The notes under the pieces: model-generated
The model's input: only the letters and a program-made list of their open reading frames with translations
Told to the model about the DNA's origin: nothing
Databases searched by the model: none
Program-made: the position numbers and the translations under genes
In this document: piece after piece, positions 44,301 to 57,310 of the stretch
Numbering within the stretch: the stretch's first letter is position 1
Layout of the letters: each line of letters starts with the position of its first letter
From: Eudorina sp. 2006-703-Eu-15
Lineage: Eukaryota; Chlorophyta; Chlorophyceae; Chlamydomonadales; Volvocaceae
Length of the DNA: 64,000 nucleotides
Assembly (NCBI GenBank): GCA_003117195.1
Contig: BDSI01000017.1
Span: 62,001 to 126,000 of the forward strand
Reading direction: 5' to 3'

Positions 44301-47300
44301 CGCACTGGGCCACCTCGCCGCGGTCGAGGACCTGGGGGTGGGAGGGAACGGGGTCGGGGGTTGGGGTCGGAGGTTGGGGAGGGGGTGGGTGGGTGGGGGA
44401 GGGGGCCAGGTAAGCGGCTTGGGACGGACACAAAGAACTCTCCCGGCTGGATTCCCTCATTTTGTATGATTTCCCTAACCTTCATAAGAATCCCTACCGC
44501 CACCCCCCTTTTCCCCCCCCACCCGCCGGATCCTTGCCCTATCAGCGCAGTCTCGTCCTTGCCTAGTGATCCGCCCCACCCAGCCACCCCCATCCCCCCA
44601 TCCCCCCATCCGCCCGCCCCCCTGCCCCCATCCGGACCCCCCCCCACCAGGATGAGGTCGGCGTCCATGATGGTGGACAGCCGGTGCGCCACGATGACGG
44701 TGGTGCAGCGGCTGCGCAGCGTCTGCAGCGACGACTGGATGGCCAGCTCCGTCAGCGAGTCCAGGGCGGAGGTGGCCTCGTCCAGGATCAGCACGTGGGG
44801 CCGCTTCAGCACCGCCCGCGCGAAGGCCACGCGCTGCTTCTCGCCGCCGCTGAGCCGCAGCCCGCGCTCGCCCACTCGCGTCGCGTAGCCCTTCTTGAAG
44901 GTGGTGGTGATGGAGTGGTGGATGTGCGCCACGGCGGCGGCCTCGGTGACCTCGTCGTCGGTGGCGTCCGTACGGCCGTACCGGATATTGTACAGGACCG
45001 TGTCATTAAACATGACGGTGTCCTGCGGCACCACCGCCACCGCCCGCCGGAGGGAGTCCTGCGGGGGGCCGGGGCGGGGGATGGGGGTGGGGGAGGAGGG
45101 GGAGGGGGAGGGGGAGGACGAGGAGGGGAAGGAGGGGGTACAGGAAATTGGTACCGTATACATATTTATACTGCGCTGCTGCCAGAGCAAATATCCCATG
45201 AATGTGAGGAGGAGTTTGAAGGCGAGTAGCAGCAGAAGCAATGTGGGCGTGGGAGGATCGGGGCTGTGGCGAGGAGGAGGGGCACAGGAGGAGGATGCAG
45301 AGCACGCCGCGGCGCGTAGGCCCCCAATCAGGCCCCCCCCCCTTCCCTCCCTCCCTCCCTCCCTCCCTCCCTCCCTCGTTCCCTCCCTCCCCCTCATCCC
45401 GGGCCGCACCTGCGTCACGTATTTGATGTCCTGGCCGTCCAGCAGCACGCGGCCCGACTGCGGGTCGTAGAAGCGCAGCAGCAGCCGCAGGATGGTGGAC
45501 TTGCCGCTGCCGGTGGCGCCCACCACCGCCAGGGTCTTGCCGCCTACACGGGAGGGAGGGGAGCCGCGAGGGGAGGGAAGGGGAGGGGGCCCGGAGGAGC
45601 GCCTCAAGGGGGTGAGGGAGGGAGGGAGGGAAGCACGTCCAGGGAGGCCCAGGGAGGCCATGGGGAGGTGAGGCGGACAAACGGGCGGAGCGGCGGACAT
45701 GCGCAGAGGTTGCAACCACAAGAAAGGTCGCGGGGGTAACACCCAAGCTGCACTGCCGTACCACACACGCGCACACGCCGCATCTCGCACCACCGGCCCA
45801 ACGGCCCTTCAGCGCCACACCGCCCGCACGGTGTTCCCCCTATAGCTCCCAGCCCCTGCCCCCCAAACCCCACCCCTCATCTCCCCCACTATCCCCAACC
45901 CCCCTTCCATTCCCCGCCCTTGCCATGGCAGCAGCGGCGCAGTAGATTCTACTTGCCTAACCAGATTCCTACACCCCCGCCCACCCACCTGGCACCGTGA
46001 AGCTGACCCCCTTGAGCACCGGCGGCGATGTGGGGTTGTACCCGAAGACCACCCGGTCGAAGTCCACCTTGGCCTCCCTGACCTGCAGCGGCCCGGCCCC
46101 CGGGCTGTCCCGCACACTGGGCTCCGTGTCCAGCAGCTCAAACATGTTCTCCATGTCGATCAGCGCCTTCTGGACCTGAGGGCAGTGGGGCAGGGTGGGG
46201 GGGGAGCAGGGGGGAATGGGGGTTATGAAGAAACCGCCCAGACACACCCAGCGATGGGGGATGGGGGGGATGTGAGGAGGAGGCGAGTGGCACTTCTGCA
46301 GACGGAGGTGCCGCAACCACCGTATCTAATTCTTGTGTATGTAATTCTTGATGTAGAGCAAGTCTTGATCCTAGTGAGTGACCCTATTGCTGCATCAAAA
46401 CTCAGACACTTGCAACCAAGAAATCATTTCTTTGCAAACATGGATGTTTCATGTGGAAGCGGGGACCCTGACGCACCCACACGTCGGCGCCACCCGCTCT
46501 GTGTCCCGGGATTAGTGCCGTCTTGCAGACACACAGACCACATACCACAGACCTCGAAACCCTACCATTTGCCAGCAGTCCATCCCACCCCGCCCCCCGT
46601 TTTCGTTCTGGCCCTCCTCCTTCCACCGTTTCCACCCCACCGGCGTCCCCCCCGGTCGCCTCTTTCGTCCCTCCGGCCTCTCCCCGTGGCCCCGGCCGCT
46701 CAAGCCCACCACGTGGCTTCCCGACACCACCCCCCCCCTCTTCCCCTCCCCCTCCCTTCCCCCCTCTCCCCGCCCCGGCCCCTCCGCCCCCCCTTTCGCC
46801 CCCACCTGGCGGTAGTAGGAGCCGAAGAAGGTGAGCGGCACGTAGAGCTGGTTCATCATGGTGACGAACAGCACCGCATCCCCCACCGTGAGGGAGGCCC
46901 GCACCACCCCCCGCACGCACACCACCATGCCCGAGGCCAGCCCCAGCCACACCACCGACGCCTGGGTGATGGACAGCATCGCCAGGAAGGCCATCTGCCA
47001 GTACTCGGCGGCCTGGGGGGGTAGGTAGGGGGGTATGGGACATTGGTAGACATTTTCAAGCTGTGCTGCTCTGGGGGCAGAGGGTACATACAGGCCATTG
47101 GTAGACGTAATCAAACGGGGCGTGGGGACGTCAGCCGAGGGCGCAGATCCGTGTGCAACAGGGTGAGATGGGAAGTGACGGTACCTCCCGAATGAGAGCT
47201 GTGTGTTGGCAGGGGGAGGGAGGGGAGGGCACCGCGTCGCGCCGCCCACCTGGTACTGCCGTGTCGCGGAGTCGTACCCCATCAGCTCGAACTTCTCGTT

Positions 47301-50300
47301 GCAAAAGTACTTGACCGTCTCGTAGTTGAGCAGCATGTCGGTGGCGCGGCCCTCCCGCGCGTTGTCCAGCGCGTTCATGCGCTTGCGGATCACCCCGCGC
47401 CGCTCCGTAATGATCACCGTCAGGGGCACGTAGGACGCGACCTGTGGGCGGGGTGTGGGTGTGGGGGGGGAGGAGGAGGGCGGGGGGAGGAGGAGGGCGA
47501 GGAGGAGGGCGGGAAACGGGGAACAGGGCCAAAGGGGCAGGGCGGCGGGCAGTGAATGGTTGCGCGGCCAAAGGAGCAACATGCACGCCGGGTCATGGGT
47601 GGACAAACTGACCGACGTAACCAGAGGCTGTCGAGGGCTGTAGGGGCTTCGCCGTCCCTACCTCCGCCTCTCCCGCCCGCATCGATTCTCGACGGCCCAC
47701 AGACCCGCGCATACCACTGGGAACGCCAACGCCCCCAGCCGCCCGGACTGGCCGTTTGCCTGACCCTGCCAGTTAAGCGAGTTGCCCTCCTCCGCCCTCC
47801 TCCCTCCTCCCTCCCGCCCTTCGCCCTCCTCCGCCTCCGCCCTCCTCCGCCCTCCTCCGCCCGGCGCCCGCCCCCCACCGTGATGAACACGATGACGGCC
47901 GCCCAGGGCTGCATCTTGAGCGCCAGGTAGGTGCAGGCAACCACGATGTCGATCAGCTGCGGCACCACGTTGAACAACACGATGGACACCGTGTCCTGGG
48001 GGGGGGGCGGGTGGGGTAAGGTGGGGTGGGATAGGGTGGGGGGGGTTGGGGGGATTAGGAAATTGGTAGACAATTTAAGCTGGGCTGCTGCCAGAGCCCA
48101 GGGGGGGTTGGGGGGGTGGGCGGCGGCGAGGGAAACCCGTAAGAAGAAGAAAGCGGAACGGGTGGCCCGCAGAGCTCCCCGCCAATACCTCCGCGCCCCG
48201 CTGCCAACCTCCCCTACCACCCCTGCGCCAACTCAACCCGCTGGCCCCCACCCACTCATCCAGTACCCGCCCCCAGCCCCAGCCCCAGCCCCGCCCCCAT
48301 ATGTCAACCAAGACAGCGGAACCGCGAACGAAGCCCCCCCCGGCCCCACCTGTATGCTGCTGGTCCCCCTGTCCAGGATGCGCATGATCTGTCCCGTCTT
48401 GCGGTGCAGGTGGAAGGCGTGGTCCAGGTCCAGCAGGTGGCCGAACACGTCCAGGGAGATGCGGCGGAAGGCGGCCTGGGTGATGGGGATCCAAACCAGG
48501 TCGCGCATGTTGGCCAGCAGGCCCTCCATGCCGCTGCCGCCCTGGAGGGGTTGCGGGGGAGGGAGAGGGAGGGGACAGGAAGAGGTGGAAGGCGAGATGG
48601 AGGGTCAGGGGAAGGGTGTGTGGGTCACGTGCTGCAGGAGGCCACCGGAAGGGGAGTGGAGTGGAGTGGAGGGGGTGATAGAGTCTGCGGGTCTGCTACA
48701 GCGGGTCAGAAACCCCCTACTGGACACCCATGGGACGGTACTGCAGCGGCCCTGCCCTGGCCGAAACGTAGCGGCCAGAGCCGCGCGCTGGTGCTCACAA
48801 GCAGCCCTGCCCCGGGGATTTCCTGCGGCGCCTCACCCGTCGCCGCCTTTCTCTCCTCCGACATGCGGAAGGATCCCCAGCCCAGCCCAGCCCAGCCGAG
48901 CCCAGCCCAGCCGAGCCCAGCCGAGCCCAGCCCAGCCCAGCCCAGCCCGGGCCCCCCCCCCTCACTCTCAGGAAGTAGAAGCCCAGGTAGGCGAACACCC
49001 AGGGGTAGAACACGGACCAGAAGCTGATCTGCTGAGCCGCCTGGGGGCACGTGGGGTAGAGGTGGGGCCGGGGCCGGGGTTGGCTTTGGGGTTGGCGTCG
49101 GGTGTGGGTGCGGACATCAAGGCATGCGTGTTGGGGTGCGGGTGATCCGCTGAGCGAGGTGACGTAAGCGGGCCAGCCGCTAGCTCCGCGAGGCCTGCAC
49201 ATCCATGACGTGCACACAGTCACTTCTGGCCTGGCGAGTCAGCAACATGACGTCCGGGGCGCGGCATGCCAGACTGGTCAGGCCGTCGGTCCGCCCGCCG
49301 GTGGGGTCACACGACCTGCTGGCACTTCGTCCCTATTGCCTATGCGCAATGCTACAATTCACCGTGATGCCACTCAACAAGGCCACAGTGTATGCATGCA
49401 CGCACCCGCCACCCATCCGCCCATCCTCCCCCACCCACCCACGCGACAAATCGTGGCATCACAAGTAGCCAACTGCGCCCCTCTCTCGAGCTGCCCTCCC
49501 GACAGCTGCCCTCCCGACAGCTGCCCTCCCGACAGCTGCCCTCCCGACAGCTGCCCTCCCGACAGCTGCCCTCCCGACAGCTGCCCTTCCGACAGCTGCC
49601 CGGCCGAACTGGGCCGAACTGGGCCGGCGAGATCCTAGCGGCAGTGGCCCACCTCCCGCCCCGCGCCACCTCACTGCATTCCTCTGCCTCAAGTTCTTGC
49701 CCCACCCCCACTCTGCAGCTCCAATCCCACCGCGGCCCCCCGTGTGCACATCATCCGTCTGAGCCATTCGCCCCCTGCAGGGGCCCCACCCCACAGCAGC
49801 CCCTCCGGACCTATCTGCAGCGCGGCCCCCTCCATGCCCCACAGACATGGAACCCGCAGCCAGCCGCCCACGACCCCACCGACCGGAACCCGCGGTGCCG
49901 CACCCGCGCCTGGCAAGCGCCACACAACAACTTGTGTACCTCCAGAATACCGGACTGTTGCCGCCCCACCCGCGCCTTCCCACCTTCAGCACGCCGTATG
50001 CCGCCTGCAGCAGATGCCCATACGCCTCCGCGTCCACAGGGGCTGTGGCGGCACCCGCCAGAGCCGTGTCCACATCCGCGGGGGCGGTACCATTGAAAGA
50101 CCCACCGACCCTCAATCCATCCGGCACGCCAGGGTCTGCGGCCGTCACCCGCACCGCCGCGTTGACCAGCGCCCGCGCCGCCCCCGCCAGCCCGCCACCG
50201 CCGCCGGCGTCGCTGCCCGCTGTGCCGCTGAGCTCGTCCACCATGTTCTTGTACAGCACTGGTACGGCAAGGTTGACGCAGCGTTCCACCAGCACCAGCA

Positions 50301-52551
50301 TGAAGCAGGCCACCAGCCGCATCCGCAGCGGGCGGCTCTCGGGCCACACGTAGCGGAAGGCCCGGGCGGTGCGCTGCGCCCTGGTGGAGGTGCGCTTCTT
50401 GGAGGCGCGCTTCTCCGCCTCCTTGACCTTCTCCTTCTCGGTCTGCGCGGGGTGAGGGGAGCAGGGAGGGGCGAGGGGAGCAGGGAGGGGTGAGGGGAGC
50501 AGGGAGGGGTGAGGGGAGCAGGGAGGGGTGAGGGAGCAGGGAGGGGTGAGGGGAGCAGGGAGGGGTGAGGGGAGCAGGGAGGGGCGAGGGGAGCAGGGAG
50601 GGGCGAGGGGAGCAGGGAGGGGTGAGGGGAGCAGGGAGGGGTGAGGGGAGCAGGGAGGGGTGAGGGGAGCAGGGAGGGGTGAGGGGAGCAGGGAGGGGTG
50701 AGGGGAGCAGGGAGGGGTGAGGGGAGCAGGGAGGGGCGAGGGGAGCAGGGAGGGGCGAGGGGAGCAGGGAAGGGCGAGGGGAGCAGGGAGGGGTGAGGGG
50801 AGCAGGGAGGGGTGAGGGGAGCAGGGAGGGGTGAGGGGAGCAGGGAGGGGTGAGGGGAGCAGGGAGGGGGGGGAGCAGGGAGGGGGAGGGGAGCAGGGAG
50901 GGGTGAGGGTGAGGGAGCAGGGGGGGTGAGGGGAGCAGGGAGGGTGAGGGGAGCGGGAGGGGTGAGGGGAGCAGGGAGGGGAGAGGGGAGCAGGGAGGGG
51001 CGAGCAGGGAGGGGTGAGGGGAGCAGGGAGGGAGGGTGAGGAGAGGAGGGGTGAGGGGAGCAGGGAGGGGCGAGGGGAGCAGGGAGGGGCGAGATACCGA
51101 GTGGAGCGGCCAGAGCAGGGTTCAATTTGGGTGCGACACCGAGGGGAAGCAGCCTTTGGGTGCTGCGGTTCGCGGCTCCTTACCTGTATGTCCGCAACGT
51201 TCGTATCCTTACATGCCCCGACACGCGGTTGCGACACGGACGCTTCAAGCGGAGCGGGGTGCACGTCTTCCCCCCACAGATGGAGGTCACCACCGCGGCT
51301 CCCTGGAGTGACCACCCGGACATGTGATTGCCACGTTGCCAGAGCCAATCCATCCATGCCCCCCTCCTCACGTCCCGAAGCTAACCCCGCCCCACCCCAC
51401 CCCACCTCAATTTCCCCCGGTCCCCACGTCCCCCCCGTCCCCCCGGTCCCCCCCGCACCTTGTCGAACAGGGGCTCCTCCAGCTCGGATAGGGGCAGGGA
51501 GGCAAAGTGGCCGTACAGCGCCTCAGCCATGCACACGAACAGCAGCGCAGCCAGCTCACCAGTTTGCAGGGAGACCCTGAGGGGTCGGAAGGGGCAATGG
51601 GCTAGGGCTTAGGGTGGAAGGGGGTCCATGAGGGCCAGGCAGCAGCGCCACACGGGAGGCCAACGTCTCTGTCAGCACAGTTTATTGGGCCCCGGGCAAG
51701 CAAACTCCTTGGATACGGCCAGGAAGTCATTGAAATGAGGGCTACAGGATTCAGCAGGCGGAAAAGGACGGCGGGAAGGAAGTGGCGGAGGAAAACTGGG
51801 CGCCGTTCCCACGTCATACAGGCCAATGTACGTCGCAACGAATGCCGAAGCCCCTGTGTCATCAATGGCACGTACTCAGGCAATGAAGAACAACCACCGT
51901 TACATTACGGCACACGCCACCCCAGCAGTACGGGATTGCGGGCTTGCCAAAGCAAAAGTTCAATGGCCTCCCGACACGGCCGTACCCGGCCCTCACCCAT
52001 CAGCGGCAATGACGGTCCCCCTCACCCGACTATTCGGTCATCTTTTGTGAAGTCCTGCGTTGACTCATGCAAGCAGTCTGTGGCCATCTGCAGGCCCACC
52101 ACTGCTAGCGATACCAGCACCAACGGGAGGAGGGACACCGCACCCTGTCGCGCCCAGACTGCCGCTAGGGAGACCTGCAGCCAACCCCATTACGAGCTTC
52201 CAAAGTGGGTTGCGTCCCTCCTCCCCACCCGCGCACGTGACGGGCGTGACAGCTGACATGAAAACCTGGAAGCACACGTACCGCTGTTAAAGCCCAGAGG
52301 ATTCCGGTAGATACCAATTGTGCGTCATACATGCCAAGCATGAACCTGCCCTGAATTGCTCGCCATGCCCCCATGCAAGTTTGGCCCAGGGTAACAACGA
52401 CAAAGGTTCCGATGCGTATCCGTTTCAACTTCAACAGCCGCCGTTCTTTGCCAGGGTCAGATTCTACAGGTCGTATGGCATAGAACAAGAACAGCAGCGC
52501 TGTCGTGTTCAAGCCGACGACACTTGCCCCTAGGGCCGTGGCGATGTCCAT
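40865..52551 (-). CDS. HMT1/ABCB6-type ABC half-transporter with long C-terminal extension
   Basis: ATP-driven membrane transporter; relatives act on heavy metal-thiol complexes at the vacuole or on porphyrins. Exons: 52551-52282, 52174-52026, 51576-51459, 50442-49984, 49040-48966, 48541-48350, 47995-47879, 47441-47250, 47012-46806, 46175-45989, 45543-45410, 45058-44648, 44331-44229, 43750-43159, 42248-40865. Every junction is GT-AG and in phase, giving about 1529 residues. Exons 1-3 are hydrophobic and form a TMD0-like N-terminal domain, typical of HMT1/ABCB6. The transmembrane domain spans exons 4-9. The nucleotide-binding domain has Walker A GATGSGKST, Q-loop VVPQDTVMF, signature LSGGEKQRVAFARAVL, Walker B HVLILDEATSALD and H-loop VIVAHRLSTI. 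It ends at about residue 871. The remaining 657 or so residues are Gly/Ala/Ser/Pro-rich with poly-His and acidic patches. This tail might be over-extended by my model, but the phases support it. Confidence 0.88.
43978..44048. repeat. Triplicated GGATCCACCACGCCGCTCCG unit in ABC intron 13
   Basis: Three adjacent copies of a 22-base unit at 43981-44048. Confidence 0.85.
45145..45205 (+). repeat. Dispersed intronic repeat, TTGGTAGAC...GCTGCTGCCAGAG family (copy 2)
   Basis: GGAAATTGGTACCGTATACA, then TATTTATACTGCGCTGCTGCC and AGAGCAAATATCCCATGAAT, in ABC intron 11. It matches the minus strand of 4255-4305 closely. Confidence 0.7.
47036..47110 (+). repeat. Dispersed intronic repeat (copy 3, rearranged)
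   Basis: GACATTGGTAGACATTTTCA followed by AGCTGTGCTGCTCTGGGGGCAG, then a second CATTGGTAGACGTA, in ABC intron 8. Confidence 0.6.
48055..48105 (+). repeat. Dispersed intronic repeat (copy 4)
   Basis: AGGAAATTGGTAGACAATTT then AAGCTGGGCTGCTGCCAGAG in ABC intron 6. Confidence 0.65.
49491..49595. repeat. 15-base tandem repeat CTGCCCTCCCGACAG, seven copies
   Basis: Seven head-to-tail units, the last with one substitution, in ABC intron 4. Confidence 0.95.
50450..51093. repeat. Minisatellite GAGGGGAGCAGGGAGGGGT in ABC intron 3
   Basis: About 640 bases of a 19-base unit with CG/TG variants and a few shortened units. It abuts the acceptor of exon 4 at 50442, so in the transcript the pyrimidine-rich array leads directly into the splice site. 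The long Pro/Ser/Leu open frame through it is an artefact. Confidence 0.95.
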
Positions 52552-53355
52552 TGCGTCTGGCCCTGGATCAGGGCACCACAACCACAGCTTCTGATTTGAT
52601 TATAATTACGAAAACTGGCAGTAAGTGCCCGATCTGCATCGTGTCGCTGTCCTAACTAAGAGTTTACCTGTCGTCATATGTATTCTTTTAGGTACTATAT
52701 TATGTGGGCTAAGGATTCGAGTAAGTGTACGTATGACTTCAGAATTTATGCCAGAGTACTCAGCTGACTCTTGAGAGGAGCCGATGCACAGAATTACACA
52801 CAGAATTACAAATTCGTCCGCAACCCGTCCTGATGCACGGGCTACACACGTTGGCGCTCGTATGATAAACAACATAATCCGTGCATATTGCTTTCTAGAC
52901 CTGCATGTAATGACCCACGGGCCAGCATCAACTTCCAACAAATATCTGTTGGGTAACGCAGGCATCCAGTAAACATCGAACATCATGCAAGTACGTTACA
53001 TGGACCGTTTGTGACCGTGTTGGCAACGACTTTTCTTCTCCCTGCTCGGCGCGTGTAGCTCGGCTGATGCTTGCCGCTTAACGCACTAACGCGCTGCAAG
53101 CTATTACAGAATCAATCACTGTTGAACCGCCCCGCGGGATGCAGTTCCCTGCAGTCCTGCACGATCGACGAAGCCTCTGCTGCGACTCGAATAACCTGAT
53201 GCCCCGAACAATTGCCCACGCTCCGCAGCCTGAAACCGTTGCCTAGGCAAGCGGCCTGGCTGGCCTGACTGAAACCCTGCTCCCCACATCTCCCACACTA
53301 CCCGCATCCTAAACAAACCGACATTTCACGCCCCACCGCACACCCGTAACCCTCA
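52552..53355 (-). promoter_or_regulatory. Spacer: ABC transporter promoter and delta-COP 3' UTR
   Basis: About 800 bases of lower-GC sequence between two tandem minus-strand genes. TGTAA occurs at 53104-53108 and 52996-53000 on the minus strand. No additional gene recognised. Confidence 0.55.
53104..53108 (-). terminator. TGTAA polyadenylation signal candidate for delta-COP
   Basis: Located 248 bases beyond the delta-COP stop; a second lies at 52996-53000. Confidence 0.55.
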
Positions 53356-55826
53356 TTACGCTACGCTGTACTCCGCCGTCTCCATCGCCTTCTTCAGGCC
53401 AAACTTCACCGGGCCGCCTTTTTGCGTGTGCTCAACGGACGTGATGTTGATATCGCAGAACGTCTTGTTGGACGTGAAGTTCACCTCCACGGGATAGAAC
53501 GCCTCGGCGTCGGCCGCCGACGTGACGAACTCCATCGATCCGCTGCGGTTCGTGTCGTCGATCAGCTCAATCGACCATATGAGCGCTGCGCGCCGCGAGT
53601 CGTACCGCCACTCGCCGTCCACCTGCGATGGGGTACCAAGAGTCGTCGATCAATGAGGCGAGTGACACTGCAACGCATGCAATGCGACAGGGTACCTCCT
53701 CCGTACCACCGAGCACCCAGGGACTGCCTGTCATGGCCTCCTTTTGTAGTTGACTGCCATCCGCAACCGCGTCACAGGCCCCCAACCCCATCATAGAAGG
53801 TTTAACGTTAATTGCCGCCGATGCACACTCAGCGTAAACAAGGTTAAAACCACACCCACCTGGTTGACGGTCGGCGCGTGCCCCGATGCCGGCAACGGGA
53901 TGATGATCTGCACATTCTGCAGGTCGAAATCTGCCGTGGACTCGTACTCGATGTTCACGTAAGACTCCCCGCCCGACACGCTTGGCCAGCAGTTGATGGA
54001 AAGCGGCACCAAGCTCTCCTGCGGGTTGGGAAGGAGCCCCACATGCGCACGACGTCTGGTCATAGTTGACCGGCCGGTCTTAGACGGCCAACCGCCTGCC
54101 GGTTGTGGTACAGATGCTACAGCCAACAGTGAGCGACCACCGTGTGACTGCCTCTGAATACCCATTCGTCAAGCCACCTGTCCGCTTCCCCACCCACTCT
54201 GTCGCGGGTACGCACCTCCTTGCTTTGGAAGCGCCACTTGAGAATACCCAACTCGCTTCCCGTTGGGAACGGGCGTGATGGGTCTTTGAGACCGAGGATA
54301 TTCGACGAACCGTACAGGTTCTTGTCGATGTTCGGATGCGTTTTGAACTGGAAGCCCTTGTTGGGGCCACCCGTCACGGCAATCCGGATAAACGCGTCCT
54401 CGTCCGAGTTTACCACCAGCGACATGGTGCCCTGTGGTGCACCCACGGTGGAGAAGGGGGTATAGAACGCTCGTCGGGCGGCCACGACACATACGACCAT
54501 GAAATACATAAGACAAAACATCCATCTGCTTCGCACGCGCGCAAGGGGGTTGTCGTATGATGATCGACTGGACGAATTCGAGCATTGCTCGCAGGGACCA
54601 CTTCGTACCCACCCACACCCGCGTCCTTCCTAGCCCCGCGTACTTGCAGGCACCCCAACGCAGCAAAATATCCCCTCTTCCCTCGCGGTAACTCAACAGT
54701 TCCGAGGAAAACAACCCCCATGCCAGTCAGTCTTTTTGATAACCTCACACTCAACCTCACCCATGGCCCTCCACCGGGGCCAATACGAACGTACCTGCAC
54801 CTCCAAGTTCTCCACCCCGCCCTGCTTGTTGAGCAGCACCGACACCTTCTCCTCGATCGCCAGCGACACCGGCTCCACGGCAATGTTCGCTGTGACTGCA
54901 GTCACCCCACCCGTGGCTTTGGGCACCTCCACCTCCACCATCTCGCCCTCCTTTGCGAGGGTCGCCAGCAGGTCGTCGGCCTTCTTGGCCTTGCCCAGCG
55001 ACATGCCCTTCGAGGGGCCCCGCGCAGTGGAGGCAGAGGGCTTGCTGACCGGCTGTGGGGTGGGCTCTGGCCGGTACGCCGGCGAGGGGTTCATCTCCGC
55101 CGTGATCGAGCTGACTGCCTTGCTGCCAAAGCCAGAGAGGGCCGTGGTGAGGCCAATCTTCTTCTGCTCCATCTTGGACTTCTCAATGTCCGCCACCTTC
55201 TTTTTCATGATATCCTTAGTATCATTAATCTTACTCTGGATGATCAGCTTGTGCAACTTCTCCTCGTGGCTCTCCATCTCGCAGTTCTGCTTTACTTGCT
55301 GAACAGTGATGTTCTCCTTATGCCCGAGGGAAATAACCTCGTCGAAGGCGAAAATCAGCTCAAAAGCTTTCCCAGCAACTGATTCCTCCTCCAAGCTCTG
55401 GCTGAACTCTGGAACCAGCTTGCTGAGGAGGCGCAGAGTCTCCAGGTCCTCCAAAATGTTACTCTGCTTATTCGTGATGAGCAGCAGGTACAACCCCTGC
55501 ACCCCAGCCACACATATACATTTGGTCTAACATGACTGCCTGGAGGGTTCTCACCGCCTGACCCACCTCCATCGGCTGGTAAATGTAGCGCACATTCTCC
55601 GTCTCCACGTACGTGTGCTGCTTTCCTGTCCCGACAAGTTTCGGGAAAGCCGCCAACAGCCCCTCAATCCTGATCCGGCTCATCTCCATATACTGGCGAG
55701 AGACGAGGGCTGCACAAGTGACAACACCCGGTTGGCGAGGCTGCGCGCGCAACTGCTGCCGCTAGAAAGTTGCCAAGACTCACGTTTCCCCGTCTTAGAG
55801 ACGATCGACGCTGCCAGTACAACCAT
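53356..55826 (-). CDS. Coatomer subunit delta (delta-COP)
   Basis: Subunit of the COPI coat that carries Golgi-to-ER and intra-Golgi traffic. Exons: 55826-55784, 55709-55555, 55496-54795, 54431-54216, 54018-53860 and 53622-53356, all GT-AG and in phase, giving 513 residues, the normal family length. The N-terminus [20 protein letters not shown] begins a longin-like domain that continues with [20 protein letters not shown] and the [20 protein letters not shown] helix. A coiled, charged linker follows (KMEQKKIGL), then the mu-homology domain from about residue 265 with WRFQSKE and the C-terminal [20 protein letters not shown]. The start is the ATG of the conserved MVVLAA motif. It is complete and undisturbed. 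Confidence 0.96.
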
Positions 55827-56581
55827 CTTGCGCCGCTCCCTCTGTAGCGGGCCTAGAGCCTCAACAACGTTGATGATCCAGCACCCCCCCTACGGTGTAC
55901 TCAAGCAGCGACAAAGTGTTCAACTATCTATGCAAAGTGGTCAACGCCATTGGTAAAACGCTATTCATGAGCTGGCGGAATTCCCTATTCACCTAAACGG
56001 ATCGTGTACGACAAGGCAGGAACTGCTAACCAGCAAATTTAATTTTCCGGCATGACGAGTAAATTGATGGTCGAATTCATACACTTATGAGTCGGGTCCT
56101 ACGGGAGGGAGTGTCCTAACTGGCGACCGGAATCCGTTGCCTAACCGTTTCACAACGTTCGCTGTTCGCTGTGTCCCACTCAAGACTGGCGAGACCCTAG
56201 CGCCCGAGACCACACTACGGATTCATTGCACAGATACAATCGCGTGATTGCATAAGCTGCGTCAAGGCTCCAAAGCCCATGTTGATGGTGGTGGTTACAG
56301 CGTATCGTTTTGTACGCGCCGAACAGCAAGATCGCTGCGCTTTCACCTGCCGAACAGCGTCTGGCTCACGCGGCCAAGCTCGTGCAAACAAAAACCCAGC
56401 AAGCCACATTAAGCAGACAGAGTAAGCTCTCCCGGACTTCCAGCTTCGCATTCACCTGTGCCCTCGGCTCGGCCCTGGCGTCCGGGCCACTCTGACGCGG
56501 TGCCTCAATTCTATCCATGAACGTCTCCCTGTATGAAAATCTCAACATCGCGCAGACAAGGGAGCCGTGAGCTGCCGTGCC
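55827..56581 (-). promoter_or_regulatory. delta-COP upstream region
   Basis: About 750 bases with no recognisable gene. Contains the delta-COP promoter and 5' UTR by position. No defended motif. Confidence 0.4.
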
Positions 56582-57230
56582 ATGAATAAATGAATATTAC
56601 AGCGGACCCCTCCCGGGAACACCGGTCCCTACCGAGGGAAACCCCATCTGGGCCCCGCCGATAAAGCCGTGACCATGTCGTGATTCACAATGGCGCACAC
56701 GAAGTGATTGCTTCGGTGTTTGAGGGCGGGTTGTTAGGGTAGAGCCGGCTGAGCTTCCGTGAACCTGGGGCGCGACGCTTGTCCGCAACGACCTGCACCC
56801 GGGGCACCACCACCTCTGGGACCACAGAGTCCCTCAGAGGGTGGTGAGGCCCTCGTGACGCCTCCGGAGCAAAGTACCGTGCGCCCGCCATTACACGGAG
56901 GTCCAGGGAAGCGCAATGCAGCCATAGCTACGGCCGTCCCGGTGCCGTTCTCAGGCAGGTCGGGACTGAGGCCACCGGCACGCCTCACCAGCGCCCAGCC
57001 GCGTGCATGCCCACCTGCCCAGGCCGTGTTGCCCGGAACAGCTCATACCGCCCTCCCAACCACCGGGGCATAGAGTGGCATGACGTCGACCCGGCCGACC
57101 CGGCGCACCAACAGCACCACAGAGCTGCCGACACCGCCCCCACATCTGCCGCGTCTCGAATGGCGGGCCCCAAGCACCCCACCACCACCGCACAACCCGG
57201 AACAGGGACAAGGTGAACACGGGACAGCAG
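56582..57230 (-). mobile_element. Retroelement 3' end with (ATTC)-like tail (copy 5)
   Basis: On the minus strand GGGGTCCGCTGTAATATTC runs into ATTTATTCATGGC. The 3' motif matches copies 1 to 3, but the body (56610-57230) is a different GC-rich sequence. Minus-strand TGTAA at 56595-56599 lies 712 bases after the zinc-finger gene stop. The upstream limit is uncertain. Confidence 0.5.
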
Positions 57231-57310
57231 CACGCGATGCGTCGTTTGGGTCCGCCGCAATGCGTATCTGCGTATCAAATTTACCAGGAGGCCGCGCTGG
57301 CGCCACCCCG

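Noticed and set aside
49459..51405. 648-codon minus-strand open frame
   Set aside because: Only the part matching exon 4 (50442-49984) is real coding sequence; the remainder is a translated minisatellite and intron.
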